DNA from: Brachionus manjavacas
Lineage: Eukaryota; Rotifera; Eurotatoria; Ploima; Brachionidae
DNA length: 64,000 bases
Direction of reading: 5' to 3'
Assembly (NCBI GenBank): GCA_019054805.1
Contig: JAHQIY010000020.1
Location: forward strand, 496,001 to 560,000
Under the pieces are notes generated by a model. The model searched no databases. It had not been told where the DNA came from and saw only the letters and a program-made list of their open reading frames with translations. A program made the translations under genes and the position numbers. Positions 34,414 through 46,397 of the stretch are shown here, one piece after another (position 1 is the first letter of the stretch; each line of letters begins with the position of its first letter).

Positions 34414-34941
34414 AGCTAAAAAATCTTATGCAATTTGAATATAGTTTAAAACTCGGTGCCGTGGTTCCAACAGATCAGATACATCTTTATAAGTATTTTA
34501 TTTTGTGTGCTTTTTTACTTTTTTTTTTTGCTTTTTTTAAATAAAAAAATTTAAAAAGTTTTAGAAATTGAAGACTCAAGTGCTATTTGATTTTTTTGGA
34601 AGGCTCAAAAAAAATTTTTTTTTTTATACTCAGGGGTCTAAAAATAACTTACCCTTTAAAAATTTGTAGTTCTTTCAGACCCAGGTATTCAATAATACGA
34701 TGAAAATAAATCTAAAGAAGTCGTTTTAAAAAGTTACAAGTTGTTTTATTTTTAGTTTGAAGTTGAGAAAGAAAATCTTCAAGTCTTTCCTTGTTTTTTG
34801 AAAAATCTTAGAAACACTCAACAAACTAGATAAATCATGACATAAATTTTAAATTGATCTAAATTTTTTATTTGGAGTTTATGATCAATTTTTGATGCTC
34901 AAAACGATCAAAGCTTTAATTATTAAATAAATTGTTATTAT
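34414..34941. other. 3' flank of cyclase gene
   Basis: 3'UTR and intergenic sequence with AATAAA at 34540-34545. A phrase near 34575-34650 (CAAGTGCTATTTGATTTTTT … CAGGGGTCTAAAAATA) faintly resembles the mariner terminal region of 9945-10792. No gene seen. Confidence 0.45.
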
Positions 34942-35470
34942 TTAAAATAATAATTGCAAAAGTATATTTTTGGATTTGACATACTTTGATAAATTTAAAC
35001 TCTGCAATATCAAAATGAACATTGCAGGATGCACACCATCTAAATAATGCAATTTAAGAGTGTTATTTTTGCAGACATTTGCAGAGTTTACCTCTAGATC
35101 ATATCTTGAAGATGGTTTTAAAAATCTTTCGTAAAACCATGGTTGTTTTAAAAAGTTCATTTCCGCTTTAAAAATCACCAGTTTCAGTTGAAATGATATA
35201 TTTTTTTTATATATTAAATTGATTAATCAATTGATCTAAAATTATGTTCAGCTTATCTGATTCTGAGAATTTATTTGTGCCAGTTTCAATGTCCAATATT
35301 TTTTTCTGAATTTCAAAATACATATACTCGCTTGTAATTTCCATTAGTTCTCTAATATTATCTATTAAAAATGAATGTGAATTCTTTTAGACTTTTATGT
35401 TCCGGTTATAACTCTCAAGATAGTTATTTGGATGGTTGCCTAAAGGCGGTTAGGTAAATCGAAAATATTC
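34942..35470 (-). pseudogene. Transposase-like remnant, possibly MULE
   Basis: The minus strand at about 35470-35224 reads NHPNNYLESYNRNIK, then NSHSFLIDNIRELMEITSEY, resembling the C-terminal 'TNN.LESYNR' region of MULE transposases. Further on, 35178-34942 is open: MNFLKQPWFYERFLKPSSRY, VCKNNTLKLHYLDGVHPAMF. I do not recognise that second part. The frame relation between the two parts is broken, so one gene or two cannot be decided. Confidence 0.3.
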
Positions 35471-35655
35471 ACAAGATTCAATATTTTTTCAAAAATAATT
35501 AATAAATGTTCTAGGATTATTATTAAATGGGTTTTTATATTAATCATTTGGGTATAAAAATAAATATTTGTTGGGTATTGATTTATTATCAAAGTTATTG
35601 CAAAAGAAACTAAGAATGAGTTTATAAAATTTTTTATTGGGTATTATAAAAATTG

Positions 35656-36545
35656 GGTCTTGCCTGTTATGTGATCAGTTGGTCACATATTATATGACCA
35701 GTTTTTTTATTTACGTGACCAATTTATATTATTTAAAGTTATAAAAATCCAATAAAAAGAATTATTTATGCATTTTTGCGATTTGTTGCTTTACAACACG
35801 CTCATTTTTCATTAATTTCGCGCACTCCGAGCAAGCTATTGGGTTTTTATGTTTGTTAAAAATTTTTTTACAGCAGACGGTGTTGCTTCAGAAGCAATTG
35901 GAGCTTCTGATGCAATTTTTGAAAACTTTTCTAATTTTTTTTGTTGAATTTCTGACCTCTTCAAAATCTGATTCAATTTTCTTCATGATTTGAATCGGTG
36001 CCATTTGCCAAAATACACTCTTTTTTATTGTAATTGTTTCCGTATGCGGATAACTTTCTTCATCGCTTTCATAATTTTTAAGCCTTTTTAACTCTTCCAC
36101 CGAGTCTTCACTGAAATTTCCTCTTCAACATCATTACTATCTTCATTGTTATCATTACCAAATTTAGACCCAAATATAGATTCAATATCTTCTTCATCCA
36201 CGTCATCACAATTTATATCATTATCGTCAGGTTCAACAAGCTGTACAAAGTCTTCAACATCTTGTTTAATATCATTGCGAGTTGTGTACAGATTTTCAAA
36301 GTCACTTAAGTTTTAAAAACAAAAAATTAAATGCAATAAATAAAATTAATTTTTTTTTATTAAATTACTTAGAACCAGGCCTAAAATACTTAGCTTTAAT
36401 ATTCAATATTAAATTATAACACGATATTCGATCATTATTTAAATTATTTTTGAACCTCTCATATCCTCAAATCGGTGTTTGGATGAATTCCACAAACTTT
36501 CTATCCGGTCAGGGGTTAGGGTACCGGTATTCGGGTACCCTAATC
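35656..36545 (-). pseudogene. ISXO2/IS1595-like transposase C-terminus with acidic, Cys-rich tail
   Basis: The minus strand at 36541-36450 reads YPNTGTLTPDRIESLWNSSK, HRFEDMRG, similar to the C-terminal block (TGAHTQ.IES.WN.AK) of DDE_Tnp_IS1595/ISXO2-like transposases, with the catalytic Glu in IES. A frame change and a possible 55-bp intron (donor near 36372, acceptor near 36310) lead to an acidic stretch (EPDDNDINCDDVDEEDIES), another frame change, then VFKNCIRSSNCF, stop, SNTVCCKKIFNKHKNPIACS and ECAKLMKN ending at 35762. Terminal-repeat-like GGTCTTGCCTGTTATGTGAT starts at 35656, about 105 bp past the stop. The family call rests on one block read by eye. Confidence 0.4.
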
Positions 36546-37397
36546 ATTTCAGTTTCAAATAATTGAGCTTTTTTTTCTTAAATTCAAGAAAATCTGTTCG
36601 ATAATTCTCTTAATATTTGTTCCCAAAATTTCGATAAAAAGTTTATTAGAGAAGTTTCAATTTTTTAAAAAGATAACCTGAAATACTATCGAGGTATTAA
36701 AATTTTTTTTACGAAAGATATTTTGAATTTTATTCTGTTTGATTTTTTAAAATAAAACCAATTCTTTTTTGTATTTTTTTTACTTTTAGGTTTATTGAAA
36801 AATTCTAAACAAAAAAATGAAATGTGAACTCAATTTGAATCTTTTAATTGAATTTAAAAATATTTCAATTAATTCGTCAAGACATATTCAAATAAAGATT
36901 TCTAGAAAAAAATTTAAGTAAACTTCCATTTACATTATGATTTTGAATGAAATATCTGATTTTATAAAAAAATACATTAATTTTCAAAAGCTAAAAAGCA
37001 AACATTTCAGTTTATTTTTCCAAATTAATTAATGAATTTTTTTTCTCCGATTCAAATTCTCTTTTTTAAACAGAAAAAAAATAAGATTATTCTAAGTATA
37101 AACAAAAAACTCTTTGACAGATTAAATACTTTTTTAATCATAGTTTCAAAGTTAAAAAAAATTACAGATACAAAATTTAATTTGATTTTTTAGCTATCCT
37201 AGAATTTTGACTAATTTTCTAATTCCATACATTGTACGCAAATCGGTCCAAAAAATGTTTTTAATAATTTTTAAAATTAAATGTTTAATCAACAAAAAAG
37301 TTAAATAAAAAAATTTTAAAAACATGGATTGAATTTAAATATTTTCTTGGAATCATTTAGCTTACTAAATTTTATCATAATTTAAGGTTAAAAAATT
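36546..37397. other. AT-rich 5' flank of the sulfotransferase gene
   Basis: No coding sequence that I can support. The stretch is A/T-rich and directly precedes the sulfotransferase ATG; no TATA or initiator can be picked out in such sequence. Confidence 0.45.
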
Positions 37398-38321
37398 ATG
37401 AGGTTTAAAAAAATTAAATCGCTGATTTTTGTTTCTTTTCTTTGCATTTTTTATGCAGCTTTGGTCATAATTTCCACCAATCTGTCCAGAAAATCAAACA
37501 TACTTAATTACAAGCTTCAATTAAAACAGCTAGATAGTTATCTACTTCATCCAGCAATTTTCATAGGAGGGTCGATGAGCTCAGGTACATCATTGGTGCG
37601 CTCCATTCTAGACGTCCATCCGTCGGTAAAGTGCGGACCAGAAACTAAATTTATAAACATACTTATGGACTATTTGAAAAGAATTTACTCTAAAGATAGA
37701 GAATCGCTGATGTTTATGAAAGCAGCTGGTATTAAAAATCAAACTTTGGACAAATCAATAGGTCTGGCTGTCTTTTATGTGATGCTAATGAATGTAGAAA
37801 AAAATGTAGAGCGACTTTGTAATAAAGAAACTAGCAATAGACGTCATATCGAGTTTTTTAAAAATGTTTTTCCGAATTCCAAGTTTATTTTGGTGATCAG
37901 GGATGGCAGGGAAGTAGCCTATTCATTAATAAAGCGATCTGGCGGCAAAGTAACATTTAAGAGCTATCTTAGTATTTTGAATAAATGGAACTACGATAAT
38001 TTTGATTCATACAATCAATGTGTTAGAGCAGGGAAGGATTTTTGCATGATCGTGAGGTATGAGAGTTTGGTGAGTAGTCCGGAGGCAGAGATTAGAAAAA
38101 TGATCAACTTTTTGGGTGTCGAATGGAACGATAGGGTTCTAAATCACGAAAAATATGTCAACAGTGATGTAAAGATGTCCAAAAAAGAATGGTCTGGAGC
38201 TGGTATCAAAAAGAAGATTTATTCAGACTCTTTGAAAAACTGGGTCGGAAAAATACCTGACTATGATGAAAAAATTATAGAAAAAAATATAACTTTATTA
38301 AAAATATTAAATTATATTTGA
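37398..38321 (+). CDS. Tyrosylprotein-sulfotransferase-like type II membrane enzyme
   Basis: 307 residues in a single exon. A short cytosolic basic N-terminus and one TM helix (about 8-28) predict a Golgi type II protein. The lumenal part resembles TPSTs, which sulfate tyrosines of secreted proteins using PAPS: GGSMSSGTSLVR (57-68) occupies the 5'-phosphosulfate loop, CGPETKFI carries the Glu corresponding to the catalytic EET region, FPNSKFILVIRDGREVAYSL (158-177) is the 3'-phosphate site, and WVGKIPDYDEKI matches the C-terminal WVGKIP signature. Oddity: TPSTs have PRSGTT in the loop; here Pro-Arg is replaced by Met-Ser. The protein is also shorter than typical (about 370). Single exon with AT-biased codons; a retrocopy or divergent paralogue is possible. 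AATAAA at 38361. Confidence 0.82.
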   Translation: MRFKKIKSLIFVSFLCIFYAALVIISTNLSRKSNILNYKLQLKQLDSYLLHPAIFIGGSMSSGTSLVRSILDVHPSVKCGPETKFINILMDYLKRIYSKDRESLMFMKAAGIKNQTLDKSIGLAVFYVMLMNVEKNVERLCNKETSNRRHIEFFKNVFPNSKFILVIRDGREVAYSLIKRSGGKVTFKSYLSILNKWNYDNFDSYNQCVRAGKDFCMIVRYESLVSSPEAEIRKMINFLGVEWNDRVLNHEKYVNSDVKMSKKEWSGAGIKKKIYSDSLKNWVGKIPDYDEKIIEKNITLLKILNYI

Positions 38322-41300
38322 TGTTTGTTTATTTTATTTTTTGATGTTTGTTAAGACAAAAATAAAATTTAGATTTAGAATTTTTAGAGACAAGGTGACC
38401 AAAAAATTTAATAAAATAAAAGAAATTTTTTATTTATTTTATTTTTTTGTAGTTATCAATTATTTATTATAATTTTAGTTTTTTTTAAATAAATAAATCT
38501 TTTTAAAGAGTGCTTAACTCAATTAACTTATAAAGAGAGTTGAATTTGGCATTTTGAAAGTGATGACCAATTCAAAAAATTATTTCAATCCAAAGAGTTA
38601 ATCTTTAGATAGATTAATCTTTGAATTAACTCAAATAATTTTAATTAACATGCCTTACAAGTTATTCTGTCTAAAAAATAAAAAACTTAAAAAACTTGAT
38701 TTCAGTTTCAAAAATTAAGAAATTAAATTTAAGTTTTTGCCTATTTAAAATTCTAAATTTTAATAAATGAGGTAAATGAAATTGTATTTGAAAAAAATGT
38801 CGACTTGTCAAATCACTAAAATTCAAACGAATTTTTATGAAAATTTGCGTAAAAAATTTTTTTTTTCCACTTTAAATTTTCTATTAATTTTGAAAAAAAA
38901 AGAGAAAAAATTGCAAAATTTTTGAATTTTTTTGGCCCTTTTGGTTTTTAAGAAATTGCAATTATAATAATATATTTAAATAATGTATTAGGTTGCGAAT
39001 TGTATAGATAACTTACAAAGAAAAAACTAAAATATGATTTCATACATTTTATATTATTTTTTAGAGTCAAGTCTTTTTAGGTACAATCCTTTTTAAACTA
39101 TTTTTTAAAATTTCTATCTAGAATTATACTTAGATGCTGGTTTTAATCTAAAATTAATCGTAAAAATGACCAAAATTTATTATTTTCTCTAATAAAAATT
39201 CCCTCTTTAGCTCAAATAGAATTTATCTAATCAAAAAATTGCTGTTAAAATGAAGAAATCCGAAATTTAGTAAAAAAATTTAAAAGCATTGTTTCAATAG
39301 ACTTTTTAATAGTGAACAATTTGAGTACTAAAAACAATACCCATTCAAATAGTGAAAAAAATCGGATGTAGACCAGGAAAATTATTATAAAAGGTTTGGA
39401 ATTTGTTCTTGTAATTAAAATTACCTTAATTAATTTTTATCACTAAAATTAATTAACTTTGTGAAAATGCTAAATGTCTTTATAAAAAACTCTTTGCATT
39501 TAAAAAACATTTTTTTGACTTTAGAATTCCAAAATTCTTTCACCGAATTCTAGAATGTTTAATTCGGTGAATCCGTACTTTTTTTAAAAGAATGGACACT
39601 CAAAACAATCAAGCTATTGCAAGATAAAGATAAAGACTAAAAAGAAATTAATTGATAATTTTATAAAAACAAATATTAATTAGCAATAAGAGACAAAGTT
39701 TATATTCGACTGATTTTTTTTATATAAGACAAATCAAATAAAAAAATTAAAAAAAAGTAAACAACAGATTATTTATAAAATGTTAGAATTAAAATATTGA
39801 CATTATTATTTTAAAACAAAAAACCCTCAAAACTTAGTAGATTTATTTAAAATAAACATAATAAGTAAAAATACCAAAAAAAATTAATCTTTTCCATTTA
39901 ATCAATAAAAAAAAACTTTTTAGTAAAAGAAAACTTAAAAAAAATCTACGAAAAAATTTTTTTTTCTTAGTACAACCATTTATTCGAGATGATTCGAATG
40001 AGTGTCCTCTAATTCTTTCAATTTGCATCTATTATCATTGATCAATTCTAAAACCAAAGCTGGCCCATGAACCGACAATAACATCGACTAATCCCATCTT
40101 GTTTGCTCTCAAAAATTCCCGTTTATCTCACCGTTTTGCACTTTCGATTCCATTTCCTTAATAATTATCAAGAAATTCAGGTATTTTAAATTCAATATTC
40201 TTGCCTCTTATACTTCTGTTAGACTTTTTTGAGAAATGATTCCGCATCATTAAGAGTTCGTCTTCAGGATTGAGTAATACGCTTTCACTTGATTTGGTCT
40301 GATCGACGGATTGCAAAAAAATGCTCACTTTTATCAATAAAAACTTCAAGTCATTTACTATTTGGATGAGTGCTTAATTTGTTGTCAATTGAAAAAATAT
40401 TGAGCTTTTAAGATTTTAAATTTACAAGTTGTAAATTTAATAGATTTGTTATGTTTTCATTGATTTAATTATTTTATTTATAATATGTTCGGAAAAAAAT
40501 AAAGAGATAAAAATCAATAATTTTTGTTAATACTTTGTTTAAGTTTGTGGTAATTTTTACTAAATTTATTGTGTTCGATACTAACAGCCTACATTTATTC
40601 AACAAAAAAATCAAAAATTAAAATCCAAAAAAGATTAAATTACTAAATTAAATTTTCAAAATTTTTTCTATTTTTTTTCATTGGAAATGTCGCAAAAAAA
40701 ATATTTTAATGAAATTTTCAAGAAAATATATTTCCCTTTTTTATTTTAAACTGCAATTTTTGTCGCAAGTTTTCAAATTGCCATTACTTTCAAGATAGAA
40801 TTTTCTCACAAAAATTGTATAGTGAATTAGGGTTTGAGTCATTCTTTAATCACTTACAAGCTTTTTATAACTTTTTCGTATATATTCTAGCTACATCATA
40901 TTTTTAATTGTAAAATTTAATTTTAATAAAAAAGTTAAGAAAAAATCATTTTATCAAAATAATAAACAAAAATACAATCAAGATTTTTTTCTCTGATAAA
41001 TTTTTTTCAATTTAAATTATTATATTAAACATATTAAAAAAAATTATCTCTTTTTTTGCAAAAAAAACTTTGATTAAAATTATCGACAAAAAAACATTTT
41101 TGAAAAAAGTAATTTTAAACATTAAAGCCTTAGCCTTTAATAAATGTTTGGTAAATATCCATTGTATTGACTAATTTTTCATCTTTTTTTGACAAACTAA
41201 TCGTTATAGAATCGTTCTAATTAGAGAAATTATTTTTAGTTGAATATGGTTTGGTCTTATTGTTTCGCAACCTCTGGTAAGCATCGGTCGATAGAATGGA

Positions 41301-44059
41301 TTTCAATTTTTCTAATATTGTCAATCTTGTATTGACTTTAATCATTTACGGTCGTCAAATAAGCCAACTGATTTATCATAAAAAAATTGGTCTAATTTTG
41401 TGACAAAAAATGTTCATTCCCCATTAAAAGCTAGAAATAAATTGGCTATATTTTCTCTAATGACGCAGATAAAACTAAATTCAAAATTTAATTTCAATTA
41501 ATTTTAATTATGAAAAAATATTGAATAAACTATAATCAAAATTCAAATATTTTAATTAAATTTTGTTTTTTTTTACAACCACCATCAGGTTAAAATAAAT
41601 TATTTTATTTATTTTCTTTACCTTTTGTTCGAGTATTAACAAAAGTCAGTTTTGATAATAAACTTCTAGTTCAAAAGATATTGTCCGTAATTTTCACCTA
41701 AAATAATTTATGCATTATCCCTCAATAGATTCAAATGAGAAATTGAGTTAGACATGATTTGAGACTTTCAAGAAAGTTAGTTTACCTTGGAATTAGGCCA
41801 TTTTGAAGATTGTATCTTAAAATTTAGACCAAAAAGATCAAATTTTCATAAAATTTTGTTTTTTTTCCGACTTCATTAAAAGCTTTAAAAAAATTCAAAT
41901 TAGAGTTTTTTGAAAAAATGTTAAAAAAACTTTATTTGAAAAAGTGATATTTTTTTCATTAGCAATAAATTTCTACTTTAGGTATAATTAGATTTAAATT
42001 ATTTTTATCTGTATTACTAATACGGGATTTTAATTATATAAGTTTTAAATTTAAATAACATGATAAAGATTAAACATTTTATTTAACTAGTTAAGATGAG
42101 TTTTTTTATTGATGGCTAAAAAAATTTTAAGCATAGACAAAAACTATCTTGTCTCCTAACTTTGACATATTTATTCTTATTTTTGCGTTCTCAAACTTAA
42201 TTATGTTATTTCAAAAATGTCAAGTCAGTTTCTAATTATGAAATTAATTATAAAAGCTCGAAGAGCAAAAATTTTTTAAATATGTTAAATTTTACAAAAT
42301 CAATTTCAAAATGCTTTATCTAGCCATATTTCATAATTTTAAAGAATTTTTATTATAAAATATGATATTTTAAGTAGAAATTTGAATTTTATTAAATTTT
42401 CTAATAGTTGTCGAGAGGGTGTAATACAAAGACTAACGTGATAATTAGGAAAGTCTAGCTACTATTGTTTAGAAACCGATTTAAACAATTTCACGCTTAT
42501 ATTGTTCTATTGTATTATTTTTAATTGCACCTAGTACCATTTAAATGAATTAATTTACAATTTTGGTTACGAATACCAAAGTTTGTAAAAATAAATATAG
42601 CCTTTCATCAATTTTTTTTTTCAAGTTTAATAATTAAAAAACTCAATTGTTTCTAAAAAACTTAATTTATTAAAATAGAATTTTTTAGAAAAATAAGTTG
42701 TTTTTGTATTTAAAGATTTTTTTTAAATTAGAAAAGAACTAAATTTGGATTAAAATATTTTTTTATTATTTTTTATTTTAAAAATATCAATTATCTAACA
42801 GATAATAGCTTTGCTAACCGATAATTATGTTATGCAATTCTATATTATCTTCTAATCTAAGCGCACACTCGGGCTCCCGCTTTTCAAATAATTTAGAAAA
42901 AAATTTCATATGGTTGCGTAAGGGGTTTTTTAAAATTCATTCAGTCTTTTTAGTCGGCTTTTAAATTTTAAATTAGGTACCAAAAGCGGTTTTTCGAGTC
43001 TCTTTTATTTAATTCTCAAAAAATAGATTTTTTAATTCTAAATTCAATTTTTTCAAAGCTTGAATTTATTTTAGTTGCTGTGGTTTGTATTTATTGACTC
43101 GGCGATTTTTTAAAAATATCTTACGCCATAAAATAAAAATTTAAAAAAGACAAGCTTAATTATTTCTATTTTTATTTTAAAATCGATCAAAGTTTATGAA
43201 AAATTCAATTAAGCTGATTTTCTATTTCTCTGTGAATTTAATTAATTTTTAGAGAGGTATCAAGTGTTAAAAAGCATTTTAAATTTAATTTTAAATTAAG
43301 GAATTTTATTTTGTGATAAATTATTTTGCCATGTTAAAAAATTATTAATTAACTTAGTAATTTACTTCTAATTTAATTCAATATTTTTCACAAATTTTTT
43401 GTCTAATTTTATGATTTCTTTAATTATTTCGAGTTATTTTTGGTTTTTATAATTTATTTTAAATTTTTTGAAACATTTGAATTTTATCTTAAACTCAAGA
43501 TAATCATAAATCACCATATTTATTTGTAAAGTTTTCATAGTGAATTATAAAAACTGTAGAATTTTAAAAAAATTTATTAATATTTAGATAGATTTTAGGT
43601 TTTTTTTAATTTTTCCTTCAAAAAAAATAATATCCTTAAACAGGTAAAAAAGAAACCAGGCTTTAATATTCTTAGCGACAAAGGTTCTATTAAAAATAAG
43701 TAATTTTTGTAATAATTTTGTAGAATACTTCCAAAAATCTAAAAATCAGTCCTCCAACGAAAAAATTATTTAGGTTCCAATGTCAATTGAATTTTTTGAA
43801 CTTTCGAGTAATAACTTCGGATATAAAAATTTTTTTTCATATCATCAGACATTAAGAGTAGAAATAAATTTCTTTTTGATACGACTGCAAGATTTTCGAT
43901 TTTCATCCATGTGAAAAAATTAAATTTTTCGGCGCCTTCGCGATCGTAGACTAGAGTTCTGATGTACTAAATGAAAAATTCATATAATATTAAAATTATG
44001 AAATTAATTAACTTTATCTAGATTTTTCTTTTTAATATTAATTTCAAAATTTACTAATG
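38322..44059. other. 5.7-kb intergenic AT-rich region
   Basis: Mostly A/T-simple. Items seen: a mariner-end-like phrase TCGACTTGTCAAATCAC with CGTAAA-rich flank (38800-38950), a hairpin TTCACCGAATT…AATTCGGTGAA (39538-39572), and a coding-like minus-strand patch (39980-40350). 40400-44050 shows scattered less-simple segments (41225-41380, 42860-42960, 43905-43990) which I could not identify. No host gene is supported. Confidence 0.5.
39980..40350 (-). pseudogene. Coding-like remnant, unrecognised
   Basis: The minus strand carries a 63-codon frame (40349-40158: VSIFLQSVDQTKSSESVLLN, PEDELLMMRNHFSKKSNRSI) and, after stops and shifts, PALVLELINDNRCKLKELED ending in a stop near 39980. The composition differs from the A/T background, so it was probably once coding. 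I do not recognise the family. Confidence 0.3.
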
Positions 44060-44400
44060 TTTGTTCACCCAAATAGCTAGGAATCATTTAATGTTGAACC
44101 ATTATATTTGGTGGCAAGTTTTGAAAATCGTGAATATTTCTATAAATTAACCTCAAAGTCTTCTTGTTTAAAGTGTGGTTAGGTTAATGATTTTCAATCT
44201 ATCACTAAACTGAAGTCATCTAACTTCAAGGGGTATTTAGGGGTCCTCCTTTGAGTTTAATCTATAGCAGCAACGTCTTTCTTTAGATGTTTATTCCAAA
44301 CCAGTAGACCATATATCAAATGTCGTCTAATAAAGGCTTTGTAAAGTTTACTTAAAGATTCAGTGTGAGCCATAAGTAAGGCCTTTAATTTTTAAATATT
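44060..44400 (-). pseudogene. LINE post-RT fragment
   Basis: The minus strand reads SLSKLYKAFIRRHLIYGLLV, WNKHLKKDVAAI, stop, TQRRTPKYP, matching [37 protein letters not shown] of the LINE at 11395-14470. Stops and shifts show decay. Confidence 0.65.
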
Positions 44401-45084
44401 AAAAATCTTAATTACTGATGCGGTCTCAAAAGAAAAGTTTTACTTTAAATAATTTTATTTATGAGAATTAAAATTATTTAATAAAAATTATAATAAAAAT
44501 TAAAATATTTAATTAAAATAAAAAATTTATTAGTTTTTAAAATTTCTTTTAAATCTTAAAAAAATTATTGACGAATTTTTCCAAAATTTTCTCTTCTTTT
44601 ATTTTATTCTTTTTACTCATGTGTTAGTCTAGATTTACCAACTTTCCTATTCATTAGGCTTTGAGCTGATGTAATACTAACATTTAATGTAGGTGAACCT
44701 GATGCTTCTTGAATATTTGATAAAATTAAAAAAAAAATTTTGATTTAAGTCAAATGCAGCAATGTGATCACAAGCGTCAAGTTGTATAAAAATCCAAAAA
44801 ATTCAAGAGAATAAATTTTAGAAAACTTTAAGCTTAATCAAATTCTATTTAAAAATATGTATTTTTTATGAAAACTTAACTTTTGCGGGCCCCTTCGTAA
44901 TTTAGATTTTTATATAAAAATTAATTTAAAATTTAAATTTAATAACACTATTTTTGATTTTAAAGTGGTGAAAATTTCGAAGTGGACAAAAAGATTTCAG
45001 AAAATTACATTTTATTAATGCAAATCGGAATTTAGAAAGAATAAATATTTATTAGCAATAAAATCCAATTAAGATATATAATTA
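44401..45084. other. AT-rich intergenic sequence
   Basis: I see no gene or defined repeat. It may include the lost N-terminal part of the Tc1-like transposase that follows, but no motif is legible. Confidence 0.4.
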
Positions 45085-45545
45085 GAGGAACAAAGCACGG
45101 AAGTGGTTCTATTGGAATTTGGTGCTGTATGATCTAATATATAGTCTTGGAATTTTTTTAATTGTAGATGTAAGGCTTAATTCTCAGAGGTTTGTTAATA
45201 TTATCGGAAATAACTTACTTCTTTTTGAGTCGTGGGGTATTGTTAAGATCAAAAGGCATCGTTGTGTGTAAATAGTTTTATTATAAATAAAATGGGTGAG
45301 AGAAAACGGCCGTTCTGCGCGACGGAACATTGAATATAGTTTTTTTAATTAGAATTGTAAAAAGAGTAAAAAGAAATGTATAAATTAATAGCGTCCTGTT
45401 AATAATGTAAATAGAGATTAATTGTAAATAAGAGTGATTTGGTACAAAAAGCCTTCATATTTCAGCAAGACAATGACCCTTGCCATCCAGCCAGATTAGT
45501 AAAGGAATGATTCCAAGGACATAAAAAATAAAGGCGGCTTAAATC
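45085..45545 (+). pseudogene. Tc1-like transposase remnant with an insert
   Basis: Frame pieces on the + strand: KHGSGSIGIWCC (like the G.G.VMVWG block), LNSQRFVNIIGNNLLLFESW, and FQQDNDPCHPARLVKE (45457-45510), the block with the second catalytic Asp of Tc1 transposases; the Trp after it is a TGA stop. Between the last two blocks about 190 bp (about 45250-45440) has no counterpart in Tc1 proteins and includes an unusual GC patch (AACGGCCGTTCTGCGCGACG). It is a dead copy, probably carrying an unidentified insertion. Confidence 0.7.
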
Positions 45546-45834
45546 TCTATTACAAATTATATTCAGTCAGTTTCTTAACTTTTTAACAATTAAAAAAACT
45601 GAAAGATTCGAATTTTCTTTGTCTAATTAGAATAACAATGAAAGATTGAAATGAAATTTTGATCTAAGAGAATAAAAAATTTTGCTGACAAAAAAATCTC
45701 CCCAATTTTAATAATAATCCTAAACCATTCTATTACTGTTCACATCAAAAAAGAGAATAAAATATCAAGTGTTTCTTAACTTTTTGATTATACTCTTTAG
45801 CAAATTTTATTTAAAAAATTTTTTCTATTATTTC

Positions 45835-46125
45835 GTATCTTCGAATTTATCAATCCAACTTTTGACACCTTCCATTAGAGTCTGTATTCCACTGGAGTCA
45901 TATAAGGCTGATTTTAGTATCCGGAGCTTCAATTGATGAAGCATTTTGGCTTCTCAGCCATTCTCGTAAGACTTTCCCTTTCAATGTATTGACCAAAAAT
46001 ATTTAAAAGGTTTAGATTCAGGCAAATTTACAGGGTCATCCATCTTAACGACATGATCGATTGAGCTTTTGATCATTAAGTTTAATGTCGCTTCTGTGTA
46101 ATGAAAGCTCACCAAGTCGTGCCTG
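45835..46125 (-). pseudogene. Mariner/IS630-like transposase C-terminal fragment, copy 1
   Basis: Almost identical to 54372-54660. The minus strand reads LSAFHYTEATLNLMIKSSID, HVVKMDDPANLPESKPFKYF, WSILKGKVLREWLRSQN. It follows the 'WPDLA..HYA…NPPN.P..RPIE.FW..LK' pattern of Tc1/mariner-IS630 transposases, but the catalytic Glu position (PIE) reads PFK. It covers only the last third of the protein. Confidence 0.7.
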
Positions 46126-46397
46126 AATAAAAAAATTTTATCTACTCTACCTTTTTGTAATTTTTAAAGTTAAGTTTCAATTTAAAGCCAAAACTCAGAA
46201 TTTTAATTAAAAATAAAATAAACTCTTCGACTTGGGCTTTTTGAAAATTACTTTTTTTTAATATGAAAAAAAAAACATTTCAATGTAGAAAATACTTTAT
46301 TTTTAGTGTGGAAAAAAAAACTTAAATATCTTAAAATGACTTCTAAACTCCAAAATACTCGGAGTCTTTTTCTTTCTTTTTGGTTTTTATCTTTAAC

